The notes under the pieces are model-generated. The model did no database searches. It saw only the letters and a program-made list of their open reading frames with translations, and was not told the origin of the DNA. Below, one piece after another: positions 1 through 5,575 of a stretch of 7,583 nt of DNA; the stretch's first letter is position 1, and every line of letters starts with the position of its first letter. The DNA lies in the NCBI GenBank assembly GCA_001873845.1, contig MNZY01000037.1:1-7583 (forward strand), given 5' to 3'. Both the position numbers and the translations under genes were made by a program. This stretch comes from Candidatus Altarchaeum sp. CG2_30_32_3053 (lineage in GTDB: Archaea > Altiarchaeota > Altiarchaeia > Altiarchaeales > Altiarchaeaceae).

Positions 1-53
1 TGTAGGCCCTTCCGATGATATTTTTTGTTTTAAATTTATTATATTTTTTTTTT

Positions 54-80
54 AAATTTATTAAATTTATTAAATTTATA
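54..80. repeat. 9-bp AT-only tandem repeat, three copies
   Basis: The unit aaatttatt is repeated head to tail at 54-62 and 63-71, then once more with one change at 72-80. The same words recur at 86-102, and a 17-nt identical AT-only stretch is found upstream of thiDN at 7112-7128. This is probably low-complexity intergenic DNA or TATA-rich promoter sequence. No gene is visible in positions 1-120. A frame open from the left edge ends at a TGA at 16-18 and is followed by a T6 run, which could be the tail of an off-window gene, but five codons are too few to call. Confidence 0.6.
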
Positions 81-122
81 TTTGTATTTTAAATTTATTT
101 ATGAAAAATTTAATATAAAAGA

Positions 123-194
123 GGTGGCTCATCAGTCTAAGTACAGCGGTAGCTTTTAAAAAAGCTCCATAAAATTTATATAGATGTAGCCACC
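123..194. other. Nested inverted repeat, possible structured RNA or leader element
   Basis: GGTGGCTCATC at 123-133 can pair with GATG-t-AGCCACC at 183-194, giving 11 base pairs with one bulge. Inside it, AGCTTT (151-156) pairs with AAAGCT (161-166) around a TAAA loop, extended by GG (148-149) with CC (167-168). The stretch is richer in GC than its surroundings. Strand and transcription are unknown. A TATA-like box at 174-181 overlaps the 3' arm, so this could instead be a promoter-proximal DNA element. It does not fold as a tRNA by eye, and I do not recognise a known RNA family. Confidence 0.3.
174..181 (+). promoter_or_regulatory. Candidate TATA box for the DUF63 gene
   Basis: An archaeal box A-like sequence, atttatat, lies within a longer AT stretch. 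Archaeal transcription usually starts about 25 nt downstream, here near 205, which would leave a leader of about 120 nt before the ATG at 325. That leader contains a CTAC-ttt-GTAG mini-hairpin (228-238) and short repeated words. Other AT-rich stretches nearby could serve equally well, so the assignment is tentative. Confidence 0.25.
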
Positions 195-324
195 ACTTAT
201 ACACAGATTATTACACAAGAATACGATCTACTTTGTAGGTAAGTTATTATAGCAGTCTAATTAATAATTCACAAGAATAAAAGTGGCCTACTTTCATATG
301 CTACATAACCAATAGGTATTAACA

Positions 325-1317
325 ATGAGCGATATAATAAACGACAAAATAAATTTCATAATCAATGAATTCACCAGTGTTGAATATACATGGTTTAATA
401 CAATTATGTTTGGAATAATATTGGTTATAGCATTATTCTTTGTTATAAAACTGATGAAGAAATTGAAAATTGAGATAGATAAAAATTTTGTTCTTGCTTT
501 GATTCCATTCATCCTTTTTGGTTCCACGATGAGGGCACTGGCAGACGCAGAAATTTATCCTCACAGACCGGACGTACTGGCATTTTTATTCATTGCCCCG
601 GGAATATATTTTACAATATTCCTGATTGCAGTTGCATCGCTGTTTATCGGGCTTTATATTTTTAAGAAAAAGTATTATAAATTTATGCTCGTTGCGGGAT
701 GTCTTTTGTTCGGATTAAATTTAGTCCTGATTGCGGTGTTTTTGTATTCTCATTCTGCGACTGCAAATTTTGGCGCGTTTATTGTTTTTTTGATTTTTGC
801 TATGTGGGCAATTATTATTTATGCAATTATAAAATTAAATCCTAAATTTTCAATTATAGGGGGCGTTCTTGTTATCTTAGATACGATTTTGATTGCGGTG
901 TTTTTGTATTCTCATTTTTTTCCAAATACAATCCTTGACTTGTTTGTTATTTTTTTAATCTTTTCTATCCCTTTAATTGTTGCTTATGTAATTATGAAAA
1001 TGAATTCTAAATTTCCAGATTTTTTAAAATACGAAAAGAATTACATCATCGTATTGGCGCACTTTTTTGACACTTCAACAACTTATGTAGGAATCGCTTT
1101 CTTTAGTTACTTTGAAAAGCATGTGCTTCCGTCTGCGGCGATTGAAATTTTTTCACCTGCAATTATGTTTGTGTTAAAATTTATTGTAATTCCCGCCCTT
1201 TATTTTATAGACAAGATAGATGACAAAACAACGAGAAGGATGATTAAAATAGTAATATTTATATTAGGAATTTCTCCAGCAATAAGAAATTTTACGCGAA
1301 TTTTGTTAGGTGTTTAG
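325..1317 (+). CDS. DUF63-type archaeal polytopic membrane protein
   Basis: This is a 330-residue, very hydrophobic protein with about ten predicted membrane segments (roughly residues 20-44, 55-72, 87-113, 118-140, 148-170, 174-195, 202-223, 238-258, 277-297 and 308-325) and no cleavable signal peptide. I assign it to the DUF63 family from two regions: ALIPFILFGSTMRAL near residue 57, followed by an APGIYF segment, and the C-terminal block with HFFDTSTTYVG, HVLPSAAIE, PAIMFVLK and a final LGISPAIRNFTR. The family is archaeal and has no established function. Typical members, as I recall, are about 270-290 residues. The excess here matches an internal duplication of residues around 136-190. 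The ATG at 325 is preceded by a weak AGGT ribosome site about 10 nt upstream. The gene is alone on its transcript; a TTTTT run follows the stop. Confidence 0.85.
   Translation: MSDIINDKINFIINEFTSVEYTWFNTIMFGIILVIALFFVIKLMKKLKIEIDKNFVLALIPFILFGSTMRALADAEIYPHRPDVLAFLFIAPGIYFTIFLIAVASLFIGLYIFKKKYYKFMLVAGCLLFGLNLVLIAVFLYSHSATANFGAFIVFLIFAMWAIIIYAIIKLNPKFSIIGGVLVILDTILIAVFLYSHFFPNTILDLFVIFLIFSIPLIVAYVIMKMNSKFPDFLKYEKNYIIVLAHFFDTSTTYVGIAFFSYFEKHVLPSAAIEIFSPAIMFVLKFIVIPALYFIDKIDDKTTRRMIKIVIFILGISPAIRNFTRILLGV
728..916 (+). repeat. Internal in-frame duplication within the membrane protein gene
   Basis: A 27-nt exact repeat occurs at 728-754 and 890-916, offset by 162 nt (54 codons). Both copies encode LIAVFLYSH. 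The protein similarity continues beyond the exact match: VFLIF recurs in each copy, and KLNPKF matches KMNSKF. The repeat unit therefore covers about two membrane segments. Its near-identity at the DNA level only at the start suggests a fairly old duplication, or one kept locally similar by gene conversion. Confidence 0.75.
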
Positions 1318-1441
1318 TTTTTGATTTATACTTCACAACTTCACAAATTGAGCATTTTCAATTTCTGAAATCATCTCATTATACTAAAAATCTGCAAGAT
1401 TTTTAAAATTATCAGGAGATTTTAAAATCTTTGAAAATATG

Positions 1442-1510
1442 CTATAAAAAATCGCAGTTTTCGCGGTCGTTGACTATAACCATTTCTCCCGCTGTAAACA
1501 ATTGCTTAAA
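1442..1510 (-). pseudogene. Possible relic of a ribB-like gene
   Basis: The minus-strand frame between stops reads FKQLFTAGEMVIVNDRENCDFL and then terminates. RibB (3,4-dihydroxy-2-butanone 4-phosphate synthase, riboflavin pathway) typically has a GEMVIVVDDEDRENEGDFV-like stretch here. The relic would have lost three residues before DREN and have CD in place of EGD. No further convincing RibB sequence follows in any frame downstream. The match is short and made from memory, so chance similarity is a real alternative. Confidence 0.2.
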
Positions 1511-1536
1511 TTATATTATTTATAATGCGACATGAC

Positions 1537-1569
1537 ATCAAAATCATATTTTTAATAATATGATTTGAT
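1537..1569. terminator. AT-rich hairpin in the gap before the transaldolase gene
   Basis: AAATCATATT (1541-1550) pairs perfectly with AATATGATTT (1557-1566) around a six-base loop. ATC at 1537-1539 and GAT at 1567-1569 extend the stem to 13 pairs with one bulged A. A T6 run follows shortly after (1574-1579). It could be a terminator, or an operator-like palindrome ahead of the transaldolase gene. Confidence 0.35.
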
Positions 1570-1600
1570 AATATTTTTTAGGAAATTTAGATACATTTAA

Positions 1601-1612
1601 AATTTATTTTTA
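1601..1612 (+). promoter_or_regulatory. Candidate TATA box for the transaldolase gene
   Basis: The sequence aatttattttta lies about 45 nt before the ATG at 1652 and would place transcription initiation near 1630, giving a short leader. A second TATA-like element, TTTATAAT at 1628-1635, would start transcription at or just past the ATG. There is no Shine-Dalgarno sequence before this ATG, which fits a leaderless or short-leader archaeal transcript. Confidence 0.3.
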
Positions 1613-1651
1613 AAAACAAAATCAAAATTTATAATATTAAACTTTATTAAA

Positions 1652-2317
1652 ATGAAAATTTTTTTAGATACGGCAAATATTGAGCAGATAAAACATAGTT
1701 GCGAATTAGGTATTGTTGATGGAGTAACCACAAATCCGACACTTGTTGCAAAGGAAAAGGGAAAATTTAAGGACTTGAGCGGGTTGATAGGAACAATTTG
1801 CGACATAGTTAAAGGTCCTGTGAGTGTGGAAGCAATAAGCGAAAATGCAGATGATATCATCAGCGAGGCAGAAAAATTTGCAGAAATTTCCAAATATGTT
1901 GTGATTAAAGTGCCAATGACAAGGGATGGCTTAAAAGCAGTAAAAATTTTAAGCAGGAATAAGATTAAGACAAACATGACTCTGATATTTTCTGCAAATC
2001 AGGCATTGCTCGCTGCAAAGGCAGGTGCAAATTATGCCAGCCCGTTTATAGGGAGATTGGATGATATAAGTCATGAAGGAATGCAGATAATTGTAGATAT
2101 ACGGGAAATTTTTTCAAATTACGCTTTTAATACGGAGGTTATAGTTGCAAGTATCAGGCATCCTTTACATGTGCTGGAAGCAGCAAAGATCGGGGCAGAT
2201 ATTGCAACAATTCCTTTTGATGTGTTAGATAAGATGCTTAAACATCCTTTAACTGACATTGGAATAGAGAAATTTAAGGCGGACTTTGAGAAGGTTAAAG
2301 GAGAGTATAAAATATAA
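1652..2317 (+). CDS. tal: Transaldolase, TalC/MipB-type short form
   Basis: This 221-residue cytosolic TIM-barrel enzyme interconverts sedoheptulose 7-phosphate and glyceraldehyde 3-phosphate with erythrose 4-phosphate and fructose 6-phosphate. Family motifs are FLDTAN (4-9), DGVTTNPTL (23-31), VVIKVP (83-88) with Schiff-base Lys86, TNMTLIFS (107-114) and SPFIGRLDD (130-138). Length and motif order fit the short TalC/Fsa subfamily. Two residues favour transaldolase over fructose-6-phosphate aldolase: Glu60, where E. coli FSA has Gln59, and Phe132, where FSA has Tyr131. It is probably part of non-oxidative pentose phosphate supply of ribose. The gene is intact and monocistronic: no ribosome site precedes it and a T8 run directly follows the stop. 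Confidence 0.92.
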   Translation: MKIFLDTANIEQIKHSCELGIVDGVTTNPTLVAKEKGKFKDLSGLIGTICDIVKGPVSVEAISENADDIISEAEKFAEISKYVVIKVPMTRDGLKAVKILSRNKIKTNMTLIFSANQALLAAKAGANYASPFIGRLDDISHEGMQIIVDIREIFSNYAFNTEVIVASIRHPLHVLEAAKIGADIATIPFDVLDKMLKHPLTDIGIEKFKADFEKVKGEYKI

Positions 2318-2318
2318 A

Positions 2319-2326
2319 TTTTTTTT
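2319..2326 (+). terminator. T8 tract after the transaldolase gene
   Basis: An uninterrupted run of eight T begins one base after the TAA stop. Archaeal intrinsic termination relies on such U-tracts without needing a hairpin, so this is a good terminator candidate separating the transaldolase gene from the antitoxin remnant. Confidence 0.6.
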
Positions 2327-2377
2327 CTCAATCACATACCCCGAACATAACACAAATATTAAGAAGGGTGCTTATAA

Positions 2378-2734
2378 ATGAGAAATATAATTATAGATGA
2401 ACTGGCGAAAAACAGAAATATATTCATTGTTAAAGAATTGCCGCGTACTTTCAATATTCAAAAAAATGTCTTATGGGCAACTCTGTCCAGGTTAGAAAAA
2501 CGCGGATGGATTAAACGTATTGAAAAAGGCAAGTATATGATTATTCCTCCTGGTGCAGAAAAAGGAAAATATACTCTGAATGAATTTGTAATTGGCGCAT
2601 TACTGGTAAATCCCTGCTGTATATCTTATTGGTGCGGCCTTTATTATTACGGGTTGTTGGAACTACTAATAACAATATTAGAAATATTAGTAAAAAAAAA
2701 ACAAATATATAATTATCCCAATTTAAAGGGATGA
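2378..2734 (+). CDS. AbiEi-type winged-helix antitoxin, C-terminally truncated
   Basis: The first ~93 of 118 residues look like the N-terminal half of AbiEi-type (type IV toxin-antitoxin) antitoxins or related transcriptional regulators. There is a winged helix at about 5-56 (VKELPRTFNIQKNVLWATLSRLEKRGWIKRIEKGKYMI) followed by NEFVIGALLVNPCCISYWCGLYYYGLLE. Family members usually continue with TEQ and a long C-terminal domain, for about 190-280 residues. Here the similarity stops near 2660 and the frame runs through AT-rich sequence into the left 28-bp repeat, ending NYPNLKG. No AbiEii toxin gene follows. A good ribosome site, AAGGGTG, lies about 10 nt before the ATG. It is probably a non-functional remnant, although the DNA-binding domain could still fold. 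Confidence 0.7.
   Translation: MRNIIIDELAKNRNIFIVKELPRTFNIQKNVLWATLSRLEKRGWIKRIEKGKYMIIPPGAEKGKYTLNEFVIGALLVNPCCISYWCGLYYYGLLELLITILEILVKKKQIYNYPNLKG
2664..2701 (-). terminator. Inverted repeat with T10 tract, possible former thiDN terminator
   Basis: Read on the minus strand from the left 28-bp repeat, the thiDN-type stop codon is followed after 10 bases by ten consecutive T (2692-2701). A small inverted repeat then follows: TACTAATA at 2664-2671 with TATTAGTA at 2685-2692. This is what one expects just after the end of thiDN, whereas the present thiDN end at 5773 has no comparable T tract close by. I infer it is the original thiDN terminator, separated from its gene by the insertion. Confidence 0.4.
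2703..2714 (+). promoter_or_regulatory. Candidate TATA box of the methyltransferase operon
   Basis: AAATATATAATT is preceded by a purine run (2692-2702) that could serve as a BRE. Initiation about 25 nt downstream would fall near 2733-2737, some 10-15 nt before the methyltransferase ATG at 2747. The box overlaps the start of the 28-bp repeat, so much of the promoter would be flanking rather than island DNA. Confidence 0.4.
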
Positions 2735-2737
2735 GCA
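2710..2737. repeat. Left 28-bp direct repeat, copy of the thiDN 3' end
   Basis: All 28 bases are identical to 5770-5797. On the minus strand the copy encodes AHPFKLG plus stop, the last residues of ThiDN, followed by the four bases beyond the stop. Its core has an ATCCC/GGGAT inverted repeat around an 8-bp AT spacer. It starts just inside the restriction-modification operon's upstream edge and supplies the stop codon of the truncated antitoxin frame. Confidence 0.9.
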
Positions 2738-2746
2738 TCAATTAAA

Positions 2747-3601
2747 ATGGAAGAAAACTGGTTAAATAAAGTTTACTATAAGGACGCAAGGAATATGTCA
2801 GAAATTCCCGATAATTCCACTCATCTGATTGTAACTTCTCCACCATATTTTAACATTAAAGATTATTCAAAAGACGGATATCAAAATAAGAAACTTTCTG
2901 AAAAGAATGACTCACAAATTGGAGATATTGAAAATTATGAAAAATATATTCAGGAACTATTAAGTGTCTGGAAAGAATGTGAAAGGGTTCTTGTTCCTAA
3001 CGGTAAAATAATAATCAATGTTCCTTTGATGCCTATGGCAAAAAGTGCGATGACTACACACTATAACCGGCATATATTTGATATCAATGCAGACATACAA
3101 CATTCTATTTTGAGAGGAACAAATTTATTTTTATATGATCTCTATATCTGGAACAGAACAAATCCATCTAAAGCATTGATGTTTGGGAGTTATCCATATC
3201 CGCGAAATTTTTATGCTCAAAATACTATAGAGTTTATAACTATTTATGTCAAAGATGGAAAATCATTAAATAATCTGCCTGAAGAAATAAAAGAAAAAAG
3301 CAAGTTAACCGAAAAAGAGTGGGTTGAATTCACAAAACAAATATGGAATATTCCTATTCCTGATAAAGGAGATTCCGCTTTTGGAGAACACCCCACAATT
3401 ATGCCCGAAGAAATTGTTTATAGATGTGTTCGCCTTTTTAGTTATGTTGGAGATATTGTTCTTGATCCTTTTGCCGGGTCAGGGACGACTTTAAAAGTGG
3501 CAAAAGAGTTAGAAAGAAATTATGTAGAGTATGAAATAATGAGGCCTTATAAAAAAGTCATAGATAAAAAAGTATCGCAGGAAAAATTAAATTTCCGTTA
3601 A
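2747..3601 (+). CDS. DNA methyltransferase, SPPY (putative N4-cytosine) type
   Basis: This 284-residue S-adenosylmethionine-dependent methyltransferase has its catalytic motif IV TSPPYFN at residues 30-36 and its SAM-binding motif I DPFAGSGTT at 240-248. The order (catalytic motif first, SAM motif near the C-terminus) is that of the beta class. SPPY is typical of N4-cytosine enzymes and some N6-adenine enzymes, so the modified base is an inference. The middle region (about 95-215) would contain the target-recognition part. It is the first gene of a three-gene operon; one base separates its stop from the next ATG. GGGATGAG, from the flanking repeat, lies about 11 nt before the ATG and may act as a ribosome site. 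All motifs look intact. It probably protects one strand of an asymmetric site while the next gene protects the other. Confidence 0.88.
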   Translation: MEENWLNKVYYKDARNMSEIPDNSTHLIVTSPPYFNIKDYSKDGYQNKKLSEKNDSQIGDIENYEKYIQELLSVWKECERVLVPNGKIIINVPLMPMAKSAMTTHYNRHIFDINADIQHSILRGTNLFLYDLYIWNRTNPSKALMFGSYPYPRNFYAQNTIEFITIYVKDGKSLNNLPEEIKEKSKLTEKEWVEFTKQIWNIPIPDKGDSAFGEHPTIMPEEIVYRCVRLFSYVGDIVLDPFAGSGTTLKVAKELERNYVEYEIMRPYKKVIDKKVSQEKLNFR

Positions 3602-3602
3602 T

Positions 3603-4394
3603 ATGTTAAAAGAAAATAAAATATATCGTATGGATTGTTTTGAATTTCTGGATAAAATAGATAATAATTCAATAGATCTGGCAGTTATTGACCCGCCGTA
3701 TAATTTAAAAAAAGCAGATTGGGACACTTTTAATTCCCATAAAGATTTTTTGGACTTTACTTTTAAATGGATTGATAAATTGATTCCTAAATTAAAAAAA
3801 ACAGGAAGCTTGTATATTTTTAATACTCCTTTTAACTCTGCCCATATTTTACAACACCTTATTGATAAACGTTTAGTATTTCAAAATTGGATAGTGTGGG
3901 ATAAGCGAGATGGACTTGCATCTGCTAAAAGAAAATATGTTAATGGGCAAGAGACTATTTTATTTTTTACCAAAAGCAGAGATTATACATTTAATTTTGA
4001 AAGTATTAGAATTCCCTATGATTCTGAAAATAGAATCGCGCATGCAAAAGTAAAAGGAATTTTAAAAAGAGGTAAACGTTGGTTTCCAAATCCTAAAGGT
4101 AAATTATGTGGTGAAATATGGCACTTTTCAAGTGAAAGACATAAAAATAAAATCAATGGAAAAACGCCAAAAATGCCGCATTTAACCCCAAAACCGTTGG
4201 ATATGATTGAAAGGATAGTAAAAGCAAGTAGCAATAAGAATGATTTTGTTTTAGATTGTTTTATAGGAATTGGTACCACTGCTGTGGCATGTAAAAATTT
4301 ACATAGGAATTTCATTGGTTGTGATAATAGCTCAGAGTATGTTGCGATTGCTAATGAAAGATTAAAAAATAGAAATATCTTTAAACAAGATTAA
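3603..4394 (+). CDS. DNA adenine N6-methyltransferase resembling M.MboIIA
   Basis: This 263-residue beta-class methyltransferase has catalytic DPPYNL at 30-35 and motif I LDCFIGIGTT at 217-226. DPPY is the signature of N6-adenine enzymes. The overall sequence, as I remember it, is strikingly like M.MboIIA (260 residues, GAAGA): AVIDPPYNL followed closely by KADWD, SLYIFNTPFN, FQNWIVWDKRDG, GQETILFF, GKRWFPNP, CGEIWHFSS and HLTPKP recur in the same order. I therefore infer a GAAGA-like target, although specificity can shift within such families. The start ATG lies one base after the upstream stop, with AGGAA about 20 nt ahead in the end of the previous gene, indicating coupled translation. The protein is complete; the GIG in place of the usual GSG in motif I still satisfies the FxGxG pattern. 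Confidence 0.9.
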   Translation: MLKENKIYRMDCFEFLDKIDNNSIDLAVIDPPYNLKKADWDTFNSHKDFLDFTFKWIDKLIPKLKKTGSLYIFNTPFNSAHILQHLIDKRLVFQNWIVWDKRDGLASAKRKYVNGQETILFFTKSRDYTFNFESIRIPYDSENRIAHAKVKGILKRGKRWFPNPKGKLCGEIWHFSSERHKNKINGKTPKMPHLTPKPLDMIERIVKASSNKNDFVLDCFIGIGTTAVACKNLHRNFIGCDNSSEYVAIANERLKNRNIFKQD

Positions 4395-4405
4395 TATTTA
4401 TACAA

Positions 4406-4483
4406 ATGGCCGAAAACAAATTTTTAACTTACATCCAAAATAGAATTTTAGAAGAAGATTATAGAGGAGTACATATCTCTTAA
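4406..4483 (+). other. Probable true start of the nuclease gene, cut by an in-frame TAA
   Basis: An ATG 11 nt after the methyltransferase stop opens a frame of 25 codons, MAENKFLTYIQNRILEEDYR followed by GVHIS, and then meets TAA at 4481-4483. The same frame continues without further stops as HNRLPFDKVLKIL into the nuclease. Position, operon spacing and protein-like composition suggest this is the authentic N-terminus and that the TAA is a nonsense mutation or a sequencing error. TAA is not a known pyrrolysine codon, so recoding is unlikely. Confidence 0.6.
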
Positions 4484-4492
4484 CATAATAGG

Positions 4493-5575
4493 TTGCCTTT
4501 TGACAAAGTTTTGAAAATATTAATAACTATAAACAACATAGCAGGTAACAACAGATTTAAAATTCATGTTGGCGATTGGAAAGGAATAACGCAAGAAAAC
4601 TGCGATACCTATTACAAAATTGTAGCGGATCTAAAAAAACGTTTAAAACAGGGAACAGTTAATTCATTGAAAAAGAATATTTTTCCGGATTTGGATGTTA
4701 TGGGATTTTTACGTAGATATAACATGAGGGCTGATCGGACATTAAAATATCGGCGCGGGTATATTCAATTTGTGGAATTAACTGATCTTGCTAAAAAATT
4801 TATAAATGAATCAAAACTAAGAAAACAATATAAAATATATGTTGAAGCAGTAGAACGACTTCTGGAGCCAATTTTAGACGAACTATTTTTCTTGCTTTAT
4901 AAAAAATTTGAATCCATAAATGTTTATGAATACATGATGGTAGTTTCTGATAAAAAGTTAAAAACAGAAAGCAAAATAGAACTTATAAAAGCATATAGGC
5001 GATTAAAGAAAATACAACAAATTCAAATTAAACAGGATATTCTAAAAAAGTTTAATGAAATCAACAAAGAAGCACAAAATAAGAATGAAAAGAGGGATTT
5101 TATGAATTGGTATAATGAATCACTGCAAATATTTAGCTTATTGAATCAAACAATATATTTTAAAACCTTTGGAAAGACAACTTTAATGTTAGAGCTTTCA
5201 CAAGAAGCATTTGAAACTCTTGCTAAAAGAAGTCAAATACAGAAAGATAAATATTTTGAGTGGCATGACATTCAAAAAAATGAAGAATATCAGCTCCATC
5301 ACATTTATCCAATATCATACTTCACTACTAAAAAAGAATTATTACTAATAGATGATTATAGAAATTTGATATATATTAAAAATACAAAACATGTAAAAAT
5401 TCCTCATGATAATAACCTATTTGTCAAACTTGCTTATAGAAATGACAAAATACTATTAGTTAATCCCATAAACACTCTTGATTATATGGACATTACAAAT
5501 GATATTCTAATAAATATAAATAATTTGTCAGTGATAATTGATTATAATAAAAAACTTCTTTTAAATGTTAGGTAA
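4493..5575 (+). CDS. HNH-type restriction endonuclease, N-terminally interrupted
   Basis: From the TTG at 4493 the frame gives 360 residues; from the likely original ATG at 4406 it would be 389 (R.MboII is about 416). The C-terminal third carries an HNH (beta-beta-alpha metal) nuclease motif: LHHIYP at 268-273, RNL at 290-292 with Asn291, and His300. The N-terminal two thirds are lysine-rich and helical with no recognised domain, and would be the DNA-recognition part. Its place directly after two complementary methyltransferases makes it the cognate restriction enzyme, plausibly a type IIS enzyme of the MboII kind. TTG lacks a properly spaced ribosome site; the nearest purine-rich GAGGAG is about 24 nt upstream. 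The gene is therefore either broken or expressed weakly as a shortened protein. A missing 29-residue N-terminus may or may not abolish cleavage. Confidence 0.7.
   Translation: MPFDKVLKILITINNIAGNNRFKIHVGDWKGITQENCDTYYKIVADLKKRLKQGTVNSLKKNIFPDLDVMGFLRRYNMRADRTLKYRRGYIQFVELTDLAKKFINESKLRKQYKIYVEAVERLLEPILDELFFLLYKKFESINVYEYMMVVSDKKLKTESKIELIKAYRRLKKIQQIQIKQDILKKFNEINKEAQNKNEKRDFMNWYNESLQIFSLLNQTIYFKTFGKTTLMLELSQEAFETLAKRSQIQKDKYFEWHDIQKNEEYQLHHIYPISYFTTKKELLLIDDYRNLIYIKNTKHVKIPHDNNLFVKLAYRNDKILLVNPINTLDYMDITNDILININNLSVIIDYNKKLLLNVR

Larger units (their letters stand above)
1318..1651. other. 334-bp intergenic region with hairpin and possible gene relic
   Basis: No intact gene is present. A locally GC-richer block at about 1450-1495 breaks an otherwise AT-rich stretch. 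Read on the minus strand, 1442-1510 encodes GEMVIVNDRENCDF before a stop, reminiscent of the N-terminal part of RibB. A hairpin lies at 1537-1569. The last 50 bases before 1652 are almost pure AT and probably hold the promoter of the transaldolase gene. Confidence 0.5.

Noticed and set aside
54..102. A CRISPR array or leader
   Set aside because: The repeats are 9-bp, contiguous and AT-only, with no spacers. No array was seen anywhere in the window.
121..260. A tRNA gene
   Set aside because: The stems do not form a cloverleaf with the expected T-arm and acceptor spacing, and no TTCRA-like T-loop was found.
1597..1977. Minus-strand frame of 126 codons opposite the transaldolase gene
   Set aside because: It is antisense to an intact, well-recognised enzyme and has a hydrophobic, non-family composition that is a mirror of its codons.
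2378..2734. AbiEi remnant as a C (controller) protein of the restriction-modification system
   Set aside because: It lies outside the repeat-bounded island, is a winged helix and not the small Xre-type fold of C proteins, and is truncated.
4016..4315. Minus-strand frame of 99 codons opposite the second methyltransferase
   Set aside because: It lies entirely within a conserved methyltransferase gene and has no recognisable domain or ribosome site.
4481..4483. Recoding of the in-frame stop in the nuclease gene as pyrrolysine or another amino acid
   Set aside because: The stop is TAA, whereas archaeal pyrrolysine uses TAG. No downstream recoding element was seen, and the methyltransferases next to it use TAA as ordinary stops.
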